DNA from: Nocardia terrae
Lineage (GTDB): Bacteria > Actinomycetota > Actinomycetes > Mycobacteriales > Mycobacteriaceae
NCBI RefSeq assembly: GCF_009760405.1
Contig: NZ_WRPP01000001.1
Span: 992,001 to 1,056,000 of the forward strand
Reading direction: 5' to 3'
DNA: 64,000 nt
Position numbers and translations under genes: made by a program
Shown here: piece after piece, positions 46,054-54,462 of the stretch
How positions within the stretch are numbered: position 1 is the first letter of the stretch
Layout of the letters: every line of letters begins with the position of its first letter
Notes under the pieces: model-generated
What the model saw: only the letters and a program-made list of their open reading frames with translations
Told to the model about the DNA's origin: nothing
Database searches by the model: none

Positions 46054-47346
46054 TCAGGCGAATGCGAAATAGCGCAGCCACAGATATGGCGCGGCCACCA
46101 CAATCGTGACCGCGGTCACCACGATGCCCTTCCTGGTGAATTCCCAGAACGAGATCGGATGATCCGAACGCTTGGCGATCCCGAGCATCACCACGTTCGC
46201 GCTGGCCCCGACTGCTGTGAGGTTGCCACCGAAATCCGCGCCCAATGCCAGCGCCCACCACAGGGCGTCCGACTGCAGGGGGCTGTTCACGTGATCCGCG
46301 AGCTCCGCCACCAGTGGGCTCATGGTCGCCACGTACGGGATGTTGTCGATGACGCCCGACAGCACCGCCGAGACGACGAGTATCAGCATGGTTGCCACGA
46401 GCGCGTTTCCGCCGGTGAGTTCGGTCGCGTATTTCGCCAATCGGCCGATCACACCGGTTTTCACCAGCGCCCCGATCATCACGAACAGGCCGGCGAAGAA
46501 CAGCAACGTCTCCCATTCCACCGCGGACAGGTAATCGCGTTGCGGCAGACCGGAAATCAACACCAGCGCACCGGCGCCCAGCAATGCCACCAGTGACGGT
46601 TCGAGATGGAAGATCGGGTGGCCGAAGAATCCCGCGAATACCAGCGCGAGCACAATTCCGCACTTGATCAACAGCTTCGGCTCGCGAATCGCCTCGCGCT
46701 CGTTGAGCAGCATGATGTCGGCGGCCCGTTCGGGATGGACGTCGAAGGAGCCCTTGAACAGACGCGGCAGCAGCAGCGTGAACACCAGCAGCTCGATCAG
46801 CACGATCGGGGTGAGATTCAGGAAGAAGTCGTTGAACGACAGGCCCGCCCGGCTGCCGATGATGATGTTGGGCGGGTCGCCGATCAGCGTCGCCGCGCCG
46901 CCGATATTGGAGGCCAGCACCTCGGCGATGAGGAACGGGGTCGGCGGCACCTCCAGGCGCTCGCACACCAGCAGCGTCACCGGGGCGATGAGCAGCACCG
47001 TGGTCACGTTGTCGAGGAACCCGGAGGCGGTGGCGGTGATCAGCACCAGCAGGATCATCACGCGCAGCGCGGATCCCTTGGCGCGCTTGGCCGCCCAGAT
47101 GGCGACGTACTCGAAGATGCCGGTCTGCCGCAGCACGCCGACGATGACCATCATCCCGAGCAGCAGATAGATGACGTTCCAGTCGATGCCGGTCTCGTGG
47201 GAGTAGAACACGTCGTCGGAGTCGACGATGCCGACCGCGATCACCACACCGCCACCCACCAGCGCGGCGATGGTTTTGTGCACGCGCTCGGAGGCGATGA
47301 GGATGTAGGAGATCGTGAAGACCGCGATGGCGACGGCGACGGTCAT
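46054..47346 (-). CDS. ArsB/NhaD-type anion or Na+/H+ permease
   Basis: Ion-transporter-superfamily membrane protein of 430 aa with about 11-12 helices. [15 protein letters not shown] with [29 protein letters not shown] (hairpin motif) and its counterpart [12 protein letters not shown] plus [15 protein letters not shown] in the second half show the internal duplication of the ArsB/CitM/NhaD family. No ars regulator or reductase is adjacent, so arsenite export is not supported; P-protein/YbiR-like permease is a safe name. It is 19 nt downstream of a CBS-domain gene. Confidence 0.9.
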   Translation of the reverse strand: MTVAVAIAVFTISYILIASERVHKTIAALVGGGVVIAVGIVDSDDVFYSHETGIDWNVIYLLLGMMVIVGVLRQTGIFEYVAIWAAKRAKGSALRVMILLVLITATASGFLDNVTTVLLIAPVTLLVCERLEVPPTPFLIAEVLASNIGGAATLIGDPPNIIIGSRAGLSFNDFFLNLTPIVLIELLVFTLLLPRLFKGSFDVHPERAADIMLLNEREAIREPKLLIKCGIVLALVFAGFFGHPIFHLEPSLVALLGAGALVLISGLPQRDYLSAVEWETLLFFAGLFVMIGALVKTGVIGRLAKYATELTGGNALVATMLILVVSAVLSGVIDNIPYVATMSPLVAELADHVNSPLQSDALWWALALGADFGGNLTAVGASANVVMLGIAKRSDHPISFWEFTRKGIVVTAVTIVVAAPYLWLRYFAFA

Positions 47347-47365
47347 GACCGCCGCCCGGGCGGGC

Positions 47366-47809
47366 TCAGTTCGCGAGCGCCACTTCCAGCAGCCGCGAGG
47401 AGGTGATCACCCCGAGCAGCCGGTCGCCGTCCTGCACCGCGACCAGCGGCGACTTGTACTTGGCCATGAGCGCGGCCACCTCGACGAAATTGTCGTCGGC
47501 CTTGGCGGCCGGAATCTTGGTCAGCCGCTCCGGAATCACGTCCCGAACCCGCTTGCCCCGCAACCGCTTCACCACCTGCCCGCACATACCCTCGGTGAGC
47601 ACCCCCGCCAGCGACGGATCGTCCTGCACATACTTCGGCACGATGAACAACACCACCTGCGAGGCGGGCAGCACCGAGTGCGGTTTCCCATTGGCGTCGA
47701 TCACCAGGATCCCCGGCAGCCGATGCTCGGCCAGCAACTTCGCCGCGTCGATCGCGTCGGAGTCCAAATCGATCACCGGATATTCCTCGGCCATCTGAGC
47801 GGCATGCAT
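47366..47809 (-). CDS. CBS-domain protein
   Basis: Cytoplasmic protein of 147 aa formed by a pair of CBS motifs ([20 protein letters not shown], and [19 protein letters not shown] with [15 protein letters not shown]), a module that binds adenosine nucleotides such as ATP, AMP or c-di-AMP. It comes just before the permease gene (19-nt gap) and probably gates it allosterically, as CBS domains do for other ion transporters. That functional link is inference from the operon. Confidence 0.88.
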   Translation of the reverse strand: MHAAQMAEEYPVIDLDSDAIDAAKLLAEHRLPGILVIDANGKPHSVLPASQVVLFIVPKYVQDDPSLAGVLTEGMCGQVVKRLRGKRVRDVIPERLTKIPAAKADDNFVEVAALMAKYKSPLVAVQDGDRLLGVITSSRLLEVALAN

Positions 47810-47987
47810 AGTTGCAGGATACGACGAATAGCCGAGCGTTCACGGCAAGAGAATACGTCAAGATCGAAAACGATCGCCGCATCGAAACTCCCAGGTCGGA
47901 CCGTACGGCCCGAGGTTTCGGACCGGCCGACCAGACTTCCCGGCGCGCCTTCGGTAGAGATTTCGTAAAAGAATACCGGCCAGGGGT

Positions 47988-48746
47988 TCAGGGGTTGCCC
48001 GGATGTGTCAGCTCGTACACCCGGTAGGCCGCGCGAATGACCGCGTAGGAGACGTTGCGGACCTCGACGCCGGTCGGGGTGCGGCCGAATTCGGTCCCGC
48101 CGTGGGCGTGTCCGTGCACGGCGAACACGGCGCCGCCGCCGTCCACCGCGTCGGCGAGATCCTGGCAGCCGAGGCCGGGGTAGATCTTGGGGTCCTCGCC
48201 GACCAGGGTGTCGACCACGGGGGCGAAATGCATGAGGGCGATGCGCATGTCGCAGTCGAGGGAGTCCAGGGCGGCGCGCAGGCGCACGGCGTCGGCGGGG
48301 CCGCGGCGGAAGCGCTGCCGGTGTTCGACGCTGCCCTCGGCGGGATTGCCCGGGTGCCCGGGGAATCCGCCGCTGCCGCCCATGACGCCCGCGATGCCCA
48401 GGCGAATGCCGTTGACGGTCAGTGCGATCGCGGTGCCGTCGAGCATGTGCACACCGATGTCGTTGAGCTGCACCGAGATCCGGTAGCCCAGCCGCCGATC
48501 GTGGTCGTGGTTGCCGAGCACGGCGACCACCGGGATCGGGAGGCCCTCGATCTCGGCGCACAGGGCATCGGTGTCGCGCAGGGTGCCGCCGTTGGTGAGA
48601 TCGCCCGCCAGCAGCAGTACGTCGGCGTGTGCGCCGAGGTCGAGCAGCGCGGGCCGGAAGTGCCCGCGCATGCTCTCCCGCATGTGCAGATCGCCGACGG
48701 CGGCGATCCGCACGCGTCCGCTCGTACCCTCGATGCCGCTGGCCAT
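47988..48746 (-). CDS. Metallophosphoesterase
   Basis: Calcineurin-like phosphoesterase of 252 aa. All metal-site motifs are visible: GDLHM, LAGDLTNGGT, GNHDHDRRLG, a histidine in LMHFAPV, and HGHAHGGTEFGRT. There is no signal peptide, so it is cytoplasmic. Substrate unknown: nucleotides, phosphoproteins or nucleic acid are all possible in this family. It is separated by 178 bp from the downstream CBS gene and probably has its own transcript. Confidence 0.9.
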   Translation of the reverse strand: MASGIEGTSGRVRIAAVGDLHMRESMRGHFRPALLDLGAHADVLLLAGDLTNGGTLRDTDALCAEIEGLPIPVVAVLGNHDHDRRLGYRISVQLNDIGVHMLDGTAIALTVNGIRLGIAGVMGGSGGFPGHPGNPAEGSVEHRQRFRRGPADAVRLRAALDSLDCDMRIALMHFAPVVDTLVGEDPKIYPGLGCQDLADAVDGGGAVFAVHGHAHGGTEFGRTPTGVEVRNVSYAVIRAAYRVYELTHPGNP

Positions 48747-48798
48747 ACCGTCAATCAGCCACAGACCACGCGGCCTGTCAACGGCGTTCCGTGTGCGA

Positions 48799-49239
48799 CT
48801 AGGACTCGAGCGGTTCCATGCGCAGCGGCACGCCGAGCCGGTTCCACAGGTTGATCTGGGCGGTCACCGCGACCAGTCCGGCGCGCTGACCTTCGTCGAA
48901 GTGCTTCTCGACCCCGGCCCAGACCTCGTCGCCGACCCCGTGCGGGCCCAACTCCGTTGCGGCCTCGGCGTATTCCAGAGCCGCGCGCTCGGCCTCGGTG
49001 AACAGAGCCGACTCCCGCCAGGCGTTGAGGTGCCACAGGCGGCGCTCGGTCTCGCCCTCCTTGCGGGCCTCGGTCGAGTGCATGTCGATGCAGAACAGGC
49101 AGCCGTTGATCTGGGAGACCCGGATCTTCACCAGTTCCCGCACCGTGGCGTCCAGCGGTCCGCGCCGAATGGCGGTCTCGGCGGCGATCCACGCCTTGTA
49201 GACCTCGGGGGCGACCTCGCTGAGGTTCATTCGCGACAT
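48799..49239 (-). CDS. Carboxymuconolactone decarboxylase / AhpD-like protein
   Basis: Alpha-helical protein of 146 aa with the AhpD redox motif C-x-x-C: Cys47 and Cys50 in NGCLFCIDMHSTEARKEGE, followed by WRESALFTEAERAALEYAEA. Most such proteins are alkylhydroperoxidase-like disulfide reductases rather than decarboxylases. ATG 49239 has AAAGGACG upstream. It faces away from a 59-aa membrane protein across a 198-bp gap. Confidence 0.92.
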   Translation of the reverse strand: MSRMNLSEVAPEVYKAWIAAETAIRRGPLDATVRELVKIRVSQINGCLFCIDMHSTEARKEGETERRLWHLNAWRESALFTEAERAALEYAEAATELGPHGVGDEVWAGVEKHFDEGQRAGLVAVTAQINLWNRLGVPLRMEPLES

Positions 49240-49391
49240 GATGTCGTCCTTTCGTCCGGTTCGAATGCATCCCTTGGACGAGGCGGCGTCCGTGGACGTG
49301 ACGGGTGGTGAGCTATGAGCCCGGTCACACCGGCATGCCACCCGATCTAACCAGTGCGACCGGTCGGGTTGTGACGCCTGGAAGGCTGTGT

Positions 49392-49427
49392 TTGCCGTAA
49401 TTGTGCGAAATGCCGCGCATACGGCAA
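49392..49427. promoter_or_regulatory. Inverted repeat upstream of a 59-aa membrane protein
   Basis: TTGCCGT and ACGGCAA are perfectly complementary around a 22-nt spacer and end 10 nt before the GTG of the small gene. This is either an operator over its promoter or a hairpin in a short leader. The local A+T content is high for this genome. Confidence 0.45.
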
Positions 49428-49437
49428 TAATCCGCAC

Positions 49438-49617
49438 GTGGGAACCGTGCTCTTGATCGCCGTGGGTGTGTTGTGCTTTGTCACCGGACCCGCACTGGTG
49501 CTGGTCATCGTGCAGGCCGTGCGTAGTTCGGCCCGCGCGGCCGCCGCGCCGCGACAGCCGGTCGCCCGCGATGCCGAACGGATACCCGTCCCCGCAAATT
49601 ACGCACAGCGCCGCTGA
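49438..49617 (+). CDS. 59-aa single-pass membrane protein
   Basis: Frame from GTG 49438 to TGA 49617. One hydrophobic helix (VLLIAVGVLCFVTGPALVLV, about 4-25) is followed by a basic, Ala/Pro-rich tail ending NYAQRR. Codon use is strongly GC3-biased like real genes here, and an inverted repeat stands just upstream. No family recognised. There is no clear Shine-Dalgarno, so it may be leaderless. Confidence 0.55.
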   Translation: MGTVLLIAVGVLCFVTGPALVLVIVQAVRSSARAAAAPRQPVARDAERIPVPANYAQRR

Positions 49618-49732
49618 TTCCGGCGTGAGCCCGGGGATCGCTTGCGGCGGCCGGGTTCCGGTGGTTCCGTCGGGCGAGTCACCGGAACCCGGACCTCTCA
49701 CCGGTCACCCCTGAGCCGGTGCGTGCAACCCG

Positions 49733-50866
49733 CTACGGCCGCGTCAGCGCGGCATAACGGGAGATGTGCTGATCGGTGCTGCCGAACTCGTACTGAACGG
49801 CCGTGAGGCGCTTGAAGAAATGGCCGATCGCCAGCTCCTCGGTCATGCCCATCGCGCCGTGCAACTGCACCGACTCCTGCCCGATGCGCCGGGCGGCGCG
49901 GCCGATGGTGGCCTTGGCGGCCGAGGCGGCCCGGGCCCGCTCCGGCGCGGGCGCGTCCAGCTTCAGCGTCACCAGATAGGTTGCCGCCACGGCTTGTTCG
50001 AGCTCGAGCAGCATGTCCACCATGCGGTGCTGCAGCGCCTGGAAACTGGCGATCGGCACGCCGAACTGGCGGCGCTGCTTGGTGTAGGCCACGGTGTCGG
50101 CGACCACCTTGCGCATGGCCCCGACCGTCTCGGCGCAGACCGCGGCGATGGCCTCGTCGACGGTGGCCGCGATGGCCGCGCCGGCCTGCGCGAGTAGCAG
50201 CGCGTCCGCGGGCACCCGCAGATTCTCGAAGCTCAGGTCCGCGGCCGGACGCTCGTCGATGGTGCGGTAGGACCGCGCGGTGAGCCCGGCGGGCGGGGCG
50301 GCGGCGGCGTCGACATCGACCACGAACAGCGCGATATCGCCGTCCACGGCCGCGGTCACCAACAGGTGCGTGGCGATCGGCGCGGAGGTGACGACGGTCT
50401 TCTCGCCGGTGAGCAGCCAGTCGTCGCCGTCGCGGACCGCGGTGGTCGCGACATCGGTGTAGTCGTAGCCGGATCGCGGTTCCAGCGCGGCGAATCCGGT
50501 GACCACCTCACCGGCGGCGATGCCCGACAGCAGATCCTCGGCCCGCTTGCCGGTACTGCGCTTCAGCAGGCCCCCGCCGACCACGACCGTGTCGACATAC
50601 GGTTCCAGCACCAGCGCGGCCCCCAGCGCCTCGCTGATGATCATCGTCTCGACCGGTCCGCCCCCGATGTCGCCCGCCGACTCCGGCAGGCTCGCCCCGA
50701 GAATCCCGACCTCCTCGGCCAGTCCGCGCCAGATCTCCGGCTGCCACCCGGCCCCGGTGCGGGCCGCCGCCCGGCTGGGCTCCAACCGGTAACGCGCCGC
50801 GAGGAATTCGGTGACGGTGTCGCGCAGCAGTTCTTGTTCTGCGGTGAAAGAGAAGTCCATGGTCAC
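49733..50866 (-). CDS. Acyl-CoA dehydrogenase, second subunit of a pair
   Basis: FAD enzyme-family protein of 377 aa introducing an alpha,beta double bond in an acyl-CoA. The helical N-terminal domain starts MDFSFTAEQELLRDTVTEFL, the middle beta domain has GFAALEPRSGYDY and WLLTGEKTVV, and the C-terminal domain has RQFGVPIASFQALQHRMVDM and QLHGAMGMTEE. The end (QYEFGSTDQHISRYA) departs from the standard YxGTxxIQR motif. GTG 50866 overlaps the upstream ACAD stop by 4 nt. Adjacent ACAD pairs in actinobacteria often form alpha2beta2 heterotetramers acting on steroid side chains or bulky acyl-CoAs; that is inference here. Confidence 0.9.
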   Translation of the reverse strand: MTMDFSFTAEQELLRDTVTEFLAARYRLEPSRAAARTGAGWQPEIWRGLAEEVGILGASLPESAGDIGGGPVETMIISEALGAALVLEPYVDTVVVGGGLLKRSTGKRAEDLLSGIAAGEVVTGFAALEPRSGYDYTDVATTAVRDGDDWLLTGEKTVVTSAPIATHLLVTAAVDGDIALFVVDVDAAAAPPAGLTARSYRTIDERPAADLSFENLRVPADALLLAQAGAAIAATVDEAIAAVCAETVGAMRKVVADTVAYTKQRRQFGVPIASFQALQHRMVDMLLELEQAVAATYLVTLKLDAPAPERARAASAAKATIGRAARRIGQESVQLHGAMGMTEELAIGHFFKRLTAVQYEFGSTDQHISRYAALTRP

Positions 50867-52095
50867 AGTCCCAGCGTGGCTTTGGCGATGATATTGCGCT
50901 GAATCTCGTTGCTACCGGCGTAGATCGAGCCGGCGCGGTCGTTGAAGTACCGCAGCGGGGCGACCGCCTGCCACTCCTCGCCGGTCACGAAACCGTCGGC
51001 GGGCGGGGTGAAGTCGGCGACCGGAGCGCCCGGCATGGTGGCGTGCGGCTGGTAGGCGCGACCGCGCGGACCGGCGGCCTCCACCGCGAGTTCGGTGAGG
51101 ACCTGGCTCAGCTCGGTGCCCAGGATCTTGATGGTCGAGGCGGCCGGGCCCGGATCCTTGCCGCTGGAAACCAGTGCGAGCGTGCGGTATTCGAGAATCT
51201 CGAGCACGTCGGCGCGCAGCCGGGCATCGGCCAGCTTGTGGGCGAAGGCCGGATCGTCGATGAGCGCGCCGCCGTTCGGGCCGGGCTGGTCCTTGGCGGC
51301 CTGGGCCAGCTCCTCGGCCATCACCTGCAGCATCGGCGACGCCGCGCCGCCGCCGCGCTCGAAGTTGAGCAGGTATTTGGCCACGGTCCAGCCGTCGTCG
51401 ATCCGCCCCAGCACATTGGCCTGCGGCACCCGCACCTGGTCGAAGAACACCTGGTTCTGCACCTGTTCGCCGGAAGTCATGACCAGCGGCCGGATTTCGA
51501 TGCCCGGGGTGCGCATGTCGATGAGCAGGAAGGTGATGCCCTGCTGCTTCTTGGCCTGCTTGGAGGTGCGCACCAGCGCGAAGATCCAGTTGGCCTCGGT
51601 GGCGTGGGTGGTCCAGATCTTGGAGCCGGTCACCATGAAGTCCTCGCCGTCGGCGACCGCTGCCATGGACAGCGAGGCCAGGTCCGAACCCGCCTCGGGC
51701 TCGGAATAGCCTTGGCAGAAGAAGATTTCGCCGGTGAGGATGCGCGGCAGGAAGAAGTCCTTCTGCTCGGGGGTCCCGAACGCCATGATGGCGTGCGAGA
51801 CCATCCGGATCCCCATGGGCGACAGGTTCGGCGCTCCCGCCAGCGTGCACTCGCGCCCGAAGATGTAGTGCTGGGTCAGGCTCCACTCGCAGCCGCCGTA
51901 CTGCACCGGCCACGCCGGCGCGGCCCAGCCCCGCTCGTGCAGGATCTCCTGCCACTTCATGCTGGCTTCGTGGTCCGGATAGACGCTCGTCGCCAGGCGA
52001 CCCGCCCGCCGAAGATCATCCGTTAACTTTTCGTCGAGAAATTCGCGCACTTCGTCACGAAACGCCAGATCGGCAGGCGACCAGTCAAGGTCCAC
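50863..52095 (-). CDS. Acyl-CoA dehydrogenase, first subunit of a pair
   Basis: FAD-dependent acyl-CoA dehydrogenase of 410 aa. Signatures: CQGYSEPEAGSDLASLSMAA (FAD/substrate loop), GSKIWTTHATEANWIFALVR, YLLNFERGGGAASP (helix G, with the Glu that serves as base in IVD/LCAD-type enzymes) and the C-terminal YAGSNEIQRNIIAK with Ala at the MCAD catalytic-Glu position. GTG 52095 is chosen because AAGGAG stands 5 nt upstream. It is coupled to the second ACAD by a GTGA overlap. Divergent from a DUF1707 gene that has a clear promoter with repeated operator-like sites. Confidence 0.92.
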   Translation of the reverse strand: MDLDWSPADLAFRDEVREFLDEKLTDDLRRAGRLATSVYPDHEASMKWQEILHERGWAAPAWPVQYGGCEWSLTQHYIFGRECTLAGAPNLSPMGIRMVSHAIMAFGTPEQKDFFLPRILTGEIFFCQGYSEPEAGSDLASLSMAAVADGEDFMVTGSKIWTTHATEANWIFALVRTSKQAKKQQGITFLLIDMRTPGIEIRPLVMTSGEQVQNQVFFDQVRVPQANVLGRIDDGWTVAKYLLNFERGGGAASPMLQVMAEELAQAAKDQPGPNGGALIDDPAFAHKLADARLRADVLEILEYRTLALVSSGKDPGPAASTIKILGTELSQVLTELAVEAAGPRGRAYQPHATMPGAPVADFTPPADGFVTGEEWQAVAPLRYFNDRAGSIYAGSNEIQRNIIAKATLGL

Positions 52096-52185
52096 GATGA
52101 CTCCTTGTCCGAGAACTGTCACTAACGATCGCATTCCATAAGCCCTGCTGGCAAATGTGCTGGCACCCGCCTTCACTTGAATCGC

Positions 52186-52213
52186 TTGACATTCCACTTT
52201 GGAGGTTTACCCT
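52186..52213 (+). promoter_or_regulatory. Promoter of the DUF1707 gene
   Basis: TTGACA (52186-52191) and TACCCT (52208-52213) are separated by 16 bp. An operator-like TTCCACTTTGGA lies inside the spacer and a second copy lies near the expected transcription start. Confidence 0.65.
52192..52203. promoter_or_regulatory. Operator-like TTCCAC-NN-TGGA, copy 1
   Basis: TTCCACTTTGGA lies between the -35 and -10 boxes of the DUF1707 promoter, 97 bp from the divergent ACAD start. It shares 10 of 12 bases with copy 2. Confidence 0.5.
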
Positions 52214-52223
52214 GGTTCTTACG

Positions 52224-52235
52224 TTCCACAATGGA
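52224..52235. promoter_or_regulatory. Operator-like TTCCAC-NN-TGGA, copy 2
   Basis: TTCCACAATGGA (TTCCA-CAA-TGGAA palindrome) is 32 bp from copy 1, about three helical turns, and covers the probable transcription start of the DUF1707 gene. Confidence 0.5.
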
Positions 52236-52268
52236 ATATCAGGCAGCGCCTCACCGTTAGGCATCGAC

Positions 52269-52697
52269 ATGGACATCACCACCGGCACCCGAGCCTCCGA
52301 CACCGAACGCGCCCAGATCGCCGACCTGCTCGGCCGTCACCTCACCGAGGGCCGCCTCGACCTCGCCGAATACAACGACCGCCTCACCCGCGTCTACGGC
52401 ACCACCACACGCGAAGACCTCCAACTGGTCCTCCAGGACCTCCCGAAACTGACCGAGGCCGCTGCGTCCCAGCCGGTCTCGCGCACCCGGCTACCCCTCT
52501 GGCAGCAAATCGAGGGCAGCGCCTGGCTCGGCGTCAGCCTGCTCAGCCTCGTCATCTGGGCCGCGATCTCCATCGCCGCAGGCGAATTCACCTATCCGTG
52601 GCCCATCTGGGTCATCGGCCCCTGGGGCGCGGTCCTCGTCTTCCGGGTCGTCATGGGCTGGGAATCCGCCGCCTGGAACCGCCACCGCACCCACTGA
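52269..52697 (+). CDS. DUF1707 membrane protein
   Basis: Protein of 142 aa. The N-terminal ~55 residues are a DUF1707 domain, with the hallmark RASDTERAQIADLLGRHLTE, GRLDLAEYNDR and GTTTREDLQLVLQDLP. Two transmembrane helices follow (about 82-104 and 108-130), ending in WESAAWNRHR. DUF1707 proteins are common in actinobacteria and of unknown function. ATG 52269 gives the canonical N-terminus. Confidence 0.87.
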   Translation: MDITTGTRASDTERAQIADLLGRHLTEGRLDLAEYNDRLTRVYGTTTREDLQLVLQDLPKLTEAAASQPVSRTRLPLWQQIEGSAWLGVSLLSLVIWAAISIAAGEFTYPWPIWVIGPWGAVLVFRVVMGWESAAWNRHRTH

Positions 52698-52731
52698 GCC
52701 CGGCCCCGCCCGCTCCCCGAGGAGGTGGGCC

Positions 52732-53217
52732 ATGCCCGCCTATACCGTCCTGCTGGCCCTCCATATCACCGCCGGCGCCCTCGGCCTGCTCCTCGGCCCG
52801 GTTGTCGGCTGGGCCGACGCGAGGTCCCGGCCCGACGCCGCCCGCTCGCGCCACTCCGCCGATTGGTGGCCCTGGTACCTGAGGGCCCTTGCCGCCATCG
52901 GCATTACGGCAACGATCATGGTCCTCTGGCACCGCACCGATCTCTGGTGGCTGATCCCGCTCTCGGCTCTCACCTACGCCCTGGCCTTGCTCGGCCGCAG
53001 AGCGGCAGGTCGCCCCGAAGCGTGGACCCACGCCTACGTCCACGGTCTCGGCGGCTCCTACATCGCCCTCTGGACCGCAACCCTGGTCGTGGCCTTCGCC
53101 CTCCACGGCCCCCTCCGAGGTCCCTTCGAGCTCGTCGCCTGGTTAGGGCCGACCCTTCTCGCTCTCCCCCTGCTGGAACTGTGGCGCCGTCGTCTTCTCG
53201 TACCGGTCGGCATCTGA
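52732..53217 (+). CDS. Polytopic membrane protein (DUF2306-like)
   Basis: Membrane protein of 161 aa with five hydrophobic segments (about 4-25, 47-66, 70-88, 104-124 and 132-150). LALHITAGALGLLLGPV with its histidine is typical of heme-b-like or DUF2306 four/five-helix proteins; function unknown. AGGAGG stands 6 nt upstream of the ATG, and the gene starts 34 nt after the DUF1707 gene, so both are probably one operon. Confidence 0.8.
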   Translation: MPAYTVLLALHITAGALGLLLGPVVGWADARSRPDAARSRHSADWWPWYLRALAAIGITATIMVLWHRTDLWWLIPLSALTYALALLGRRAAGRPEAWTHAYVHGLGGSYIALWTATLVVAFALHGPLRGPFELVAWLGPTLLALPLLELWRRRLLVPVGI

Positions 53218-53339
53218 TTTCGCCGCGTGCCGCTGGCGACGCGCGACCCGAAGCCACAGGGCGCGATGTCCTGCCGGAGCGGCTGTCGCCAAAGTTCGGC
53301 GCGCTGAGTGCACAGGAAGCGGCCACTGTCTGCGGCGTG

Positions 53340-53371
53340 GTGCCGTGCTTCCCGTTCGTGTAGCACGGCAC
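53340..53371. terminator. Hairpin between convergent genes
   Basis: GTGCCGTGC / GCACGGCAC is a perfect 9-bp stem with a 14-nt loop. A second small stem (CGGATC / GATCCG, 53379-53397) follows. Together they separate the plus-strand membrane-protein gene from the minus-strand merR gene. Confidence 0.65.
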
Positions 53372-53401
53372 ACTGCTCGGATCTGGACCTGATCCGATGC
53401 C

Positions 53402-54343
53402 CTACGACTGTGCGAGATCGACTCGGAGTGCGGTGGCGAACCATGCGAAAGTGGGGCCCAGGTCCGGCAGCGGCGGCCAGCCGTTGATGGTCGCCACGAG
53501 CTGCCAATACCGTTCCACCCGGCGATCATCGGCCATCTCCAGGCGCTCCAGGATCCACTCGCGCAGCGCGCGGTCGTCCGGCTTGTCGAAGGTCTCGGCG
53601 TATCGGGCGGTCAACTCGCCGATGATCGCCGCGGCGGCCGGGCCCTCGGGCTCGACGCCGCTCGACAGCGCGTGACCGACCTGGTCGCGCACCGCCTCGG
53701 TCAGGTCGTGGTGCAGGCCGGTGTCGTCGCCCGCGGCTCGCTCCTCGGCCTGGTATTCGGCCATGCGGCGGATGGCCGCGCGGAAGTCGTTGTCCTGGAC
53801 CAGGTCCACCAGGTCCATCCAGGCGCCGACCTGCTCCGGGGTCGGGTCGTCGGGGAGTTCGGGCATGGTCGAGCGGAGCAGTTCGACGACGGCGGGGTTG
53901 CCGTCGAAGGCGCCGAAGGTGTCGTCCACGAAGTCGTGGATGATGCGGGCGCGTTCGGCCTCGGACAGTTGGACGAGCTTGTGCATGAATTCCATCTCCT
54001 TTTCGGTCGAATCTCGTTTGGCTACCGCGCGCAGGACCGCGCGGCGCAGGCGCAGGACGCGGATCTGGACGTCCACCGCTTCGGCGTGGGCGGCCGCGAC
54101 CTCGGTCAGGGAGGTTTCGCGGGCGAGCACGCGGCGCACGGTGGCCAGGTCCATGCCCAGTTCGCGCAGGGTGCGGACCAATTCGAGCCGCGCGACGGCT
54201 TCGAGGTCGTAGAGGCGGTAACCGCCGTGGCTGTGCGTGGTCGGCGGAACGATCCCTTTGTCGGAGTAGAAGCGGATGGTCTTGACCGTCAGGCCGGTTC
54301 GGTCGGCCAGGGCTCCGATGGTGTAGAGCGTTTCGTCGTCCAT
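53402..54343 (-). CDS. MerR-family transcriptional regulator
   Basis: Regulator of 313 aa. The N-terminal winged helix is classical (YTIGALADRTGLTVKTIRFY, then GIVPPTTHSHGGYRLYD), followed by the dimerisation coiled coil (about 75-115). The ~190-residue C-terminal domain is acidic and helical and probably senses a small molecule; it has no metal-binding cysteines. Its own promoter shows the 19-bp spacer expected of MerR-controlled promoters. ATG 54343 is chosen; the frame extends upstream without homology. It is divergent from smc. Confidence 0.9.
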   Translation of the reverse strand: MDDETLYTIGALADRTGLTVKTIRFYSDKGIVPPTTHSHGGYRLYDLEAVARLELVRTLRELGMDLATVRRVLARETSLTEVAAAHAEAVDVQIRVLRLRRAVLRAVAKRDSTEKEMEFMHKLVQLSEAERARIIHDFVDDTFGAFDGNPAVVELLRSTMPELPDDPTPEQVGAWMDLVDLVQDNDFRAAIRRMAEYQAEERAAGDDTGLHHDLTEAVRDQVGHALSSGVEPEGPAAAAIIGELTARYAETFDKPDDRALREWILERLEMADDRRVERYWQLVATINGWPPLPDLGPTFAWFATALRVDLAQS

Positions 54344-54350
54344 GGGTCGA

Positions 54351-54381
54351 AGCTTCGTGCTTCCCCTTGGTGGAGAGTCAA
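54351..54381 (-). promoter_or_regulatory. MerR-type promoter/operator of the merR gene
   Basis: On the minus strand TTGACT (54381-54376) is followed by a 19-nt spacer and a weak -10 (GAAGCT). The spacer contains the imperfect palindrome CTCTCCACCAAGGGGAAG (54360-54377), the usual geometry for MerR autoregulation. Confidence 0.6.
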
Positions 54382-54462
54382 GGGCGGGGGGATCGGCGCA
54401 GATGGGACGCGACGTTCGGCATACTCGGGGCAATCGTGGGGGAGCGGGTAGTCTGAGCCGCT

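Noticed and set aside
46054..47346. Arsenite exporter (arsB) as a specific name for the permease
   Set aside because: The ion-transporter superfamily is clear, but there are no ars genes nearby and the motifs do not separate ArsB from NhaD or P-protein-like members.
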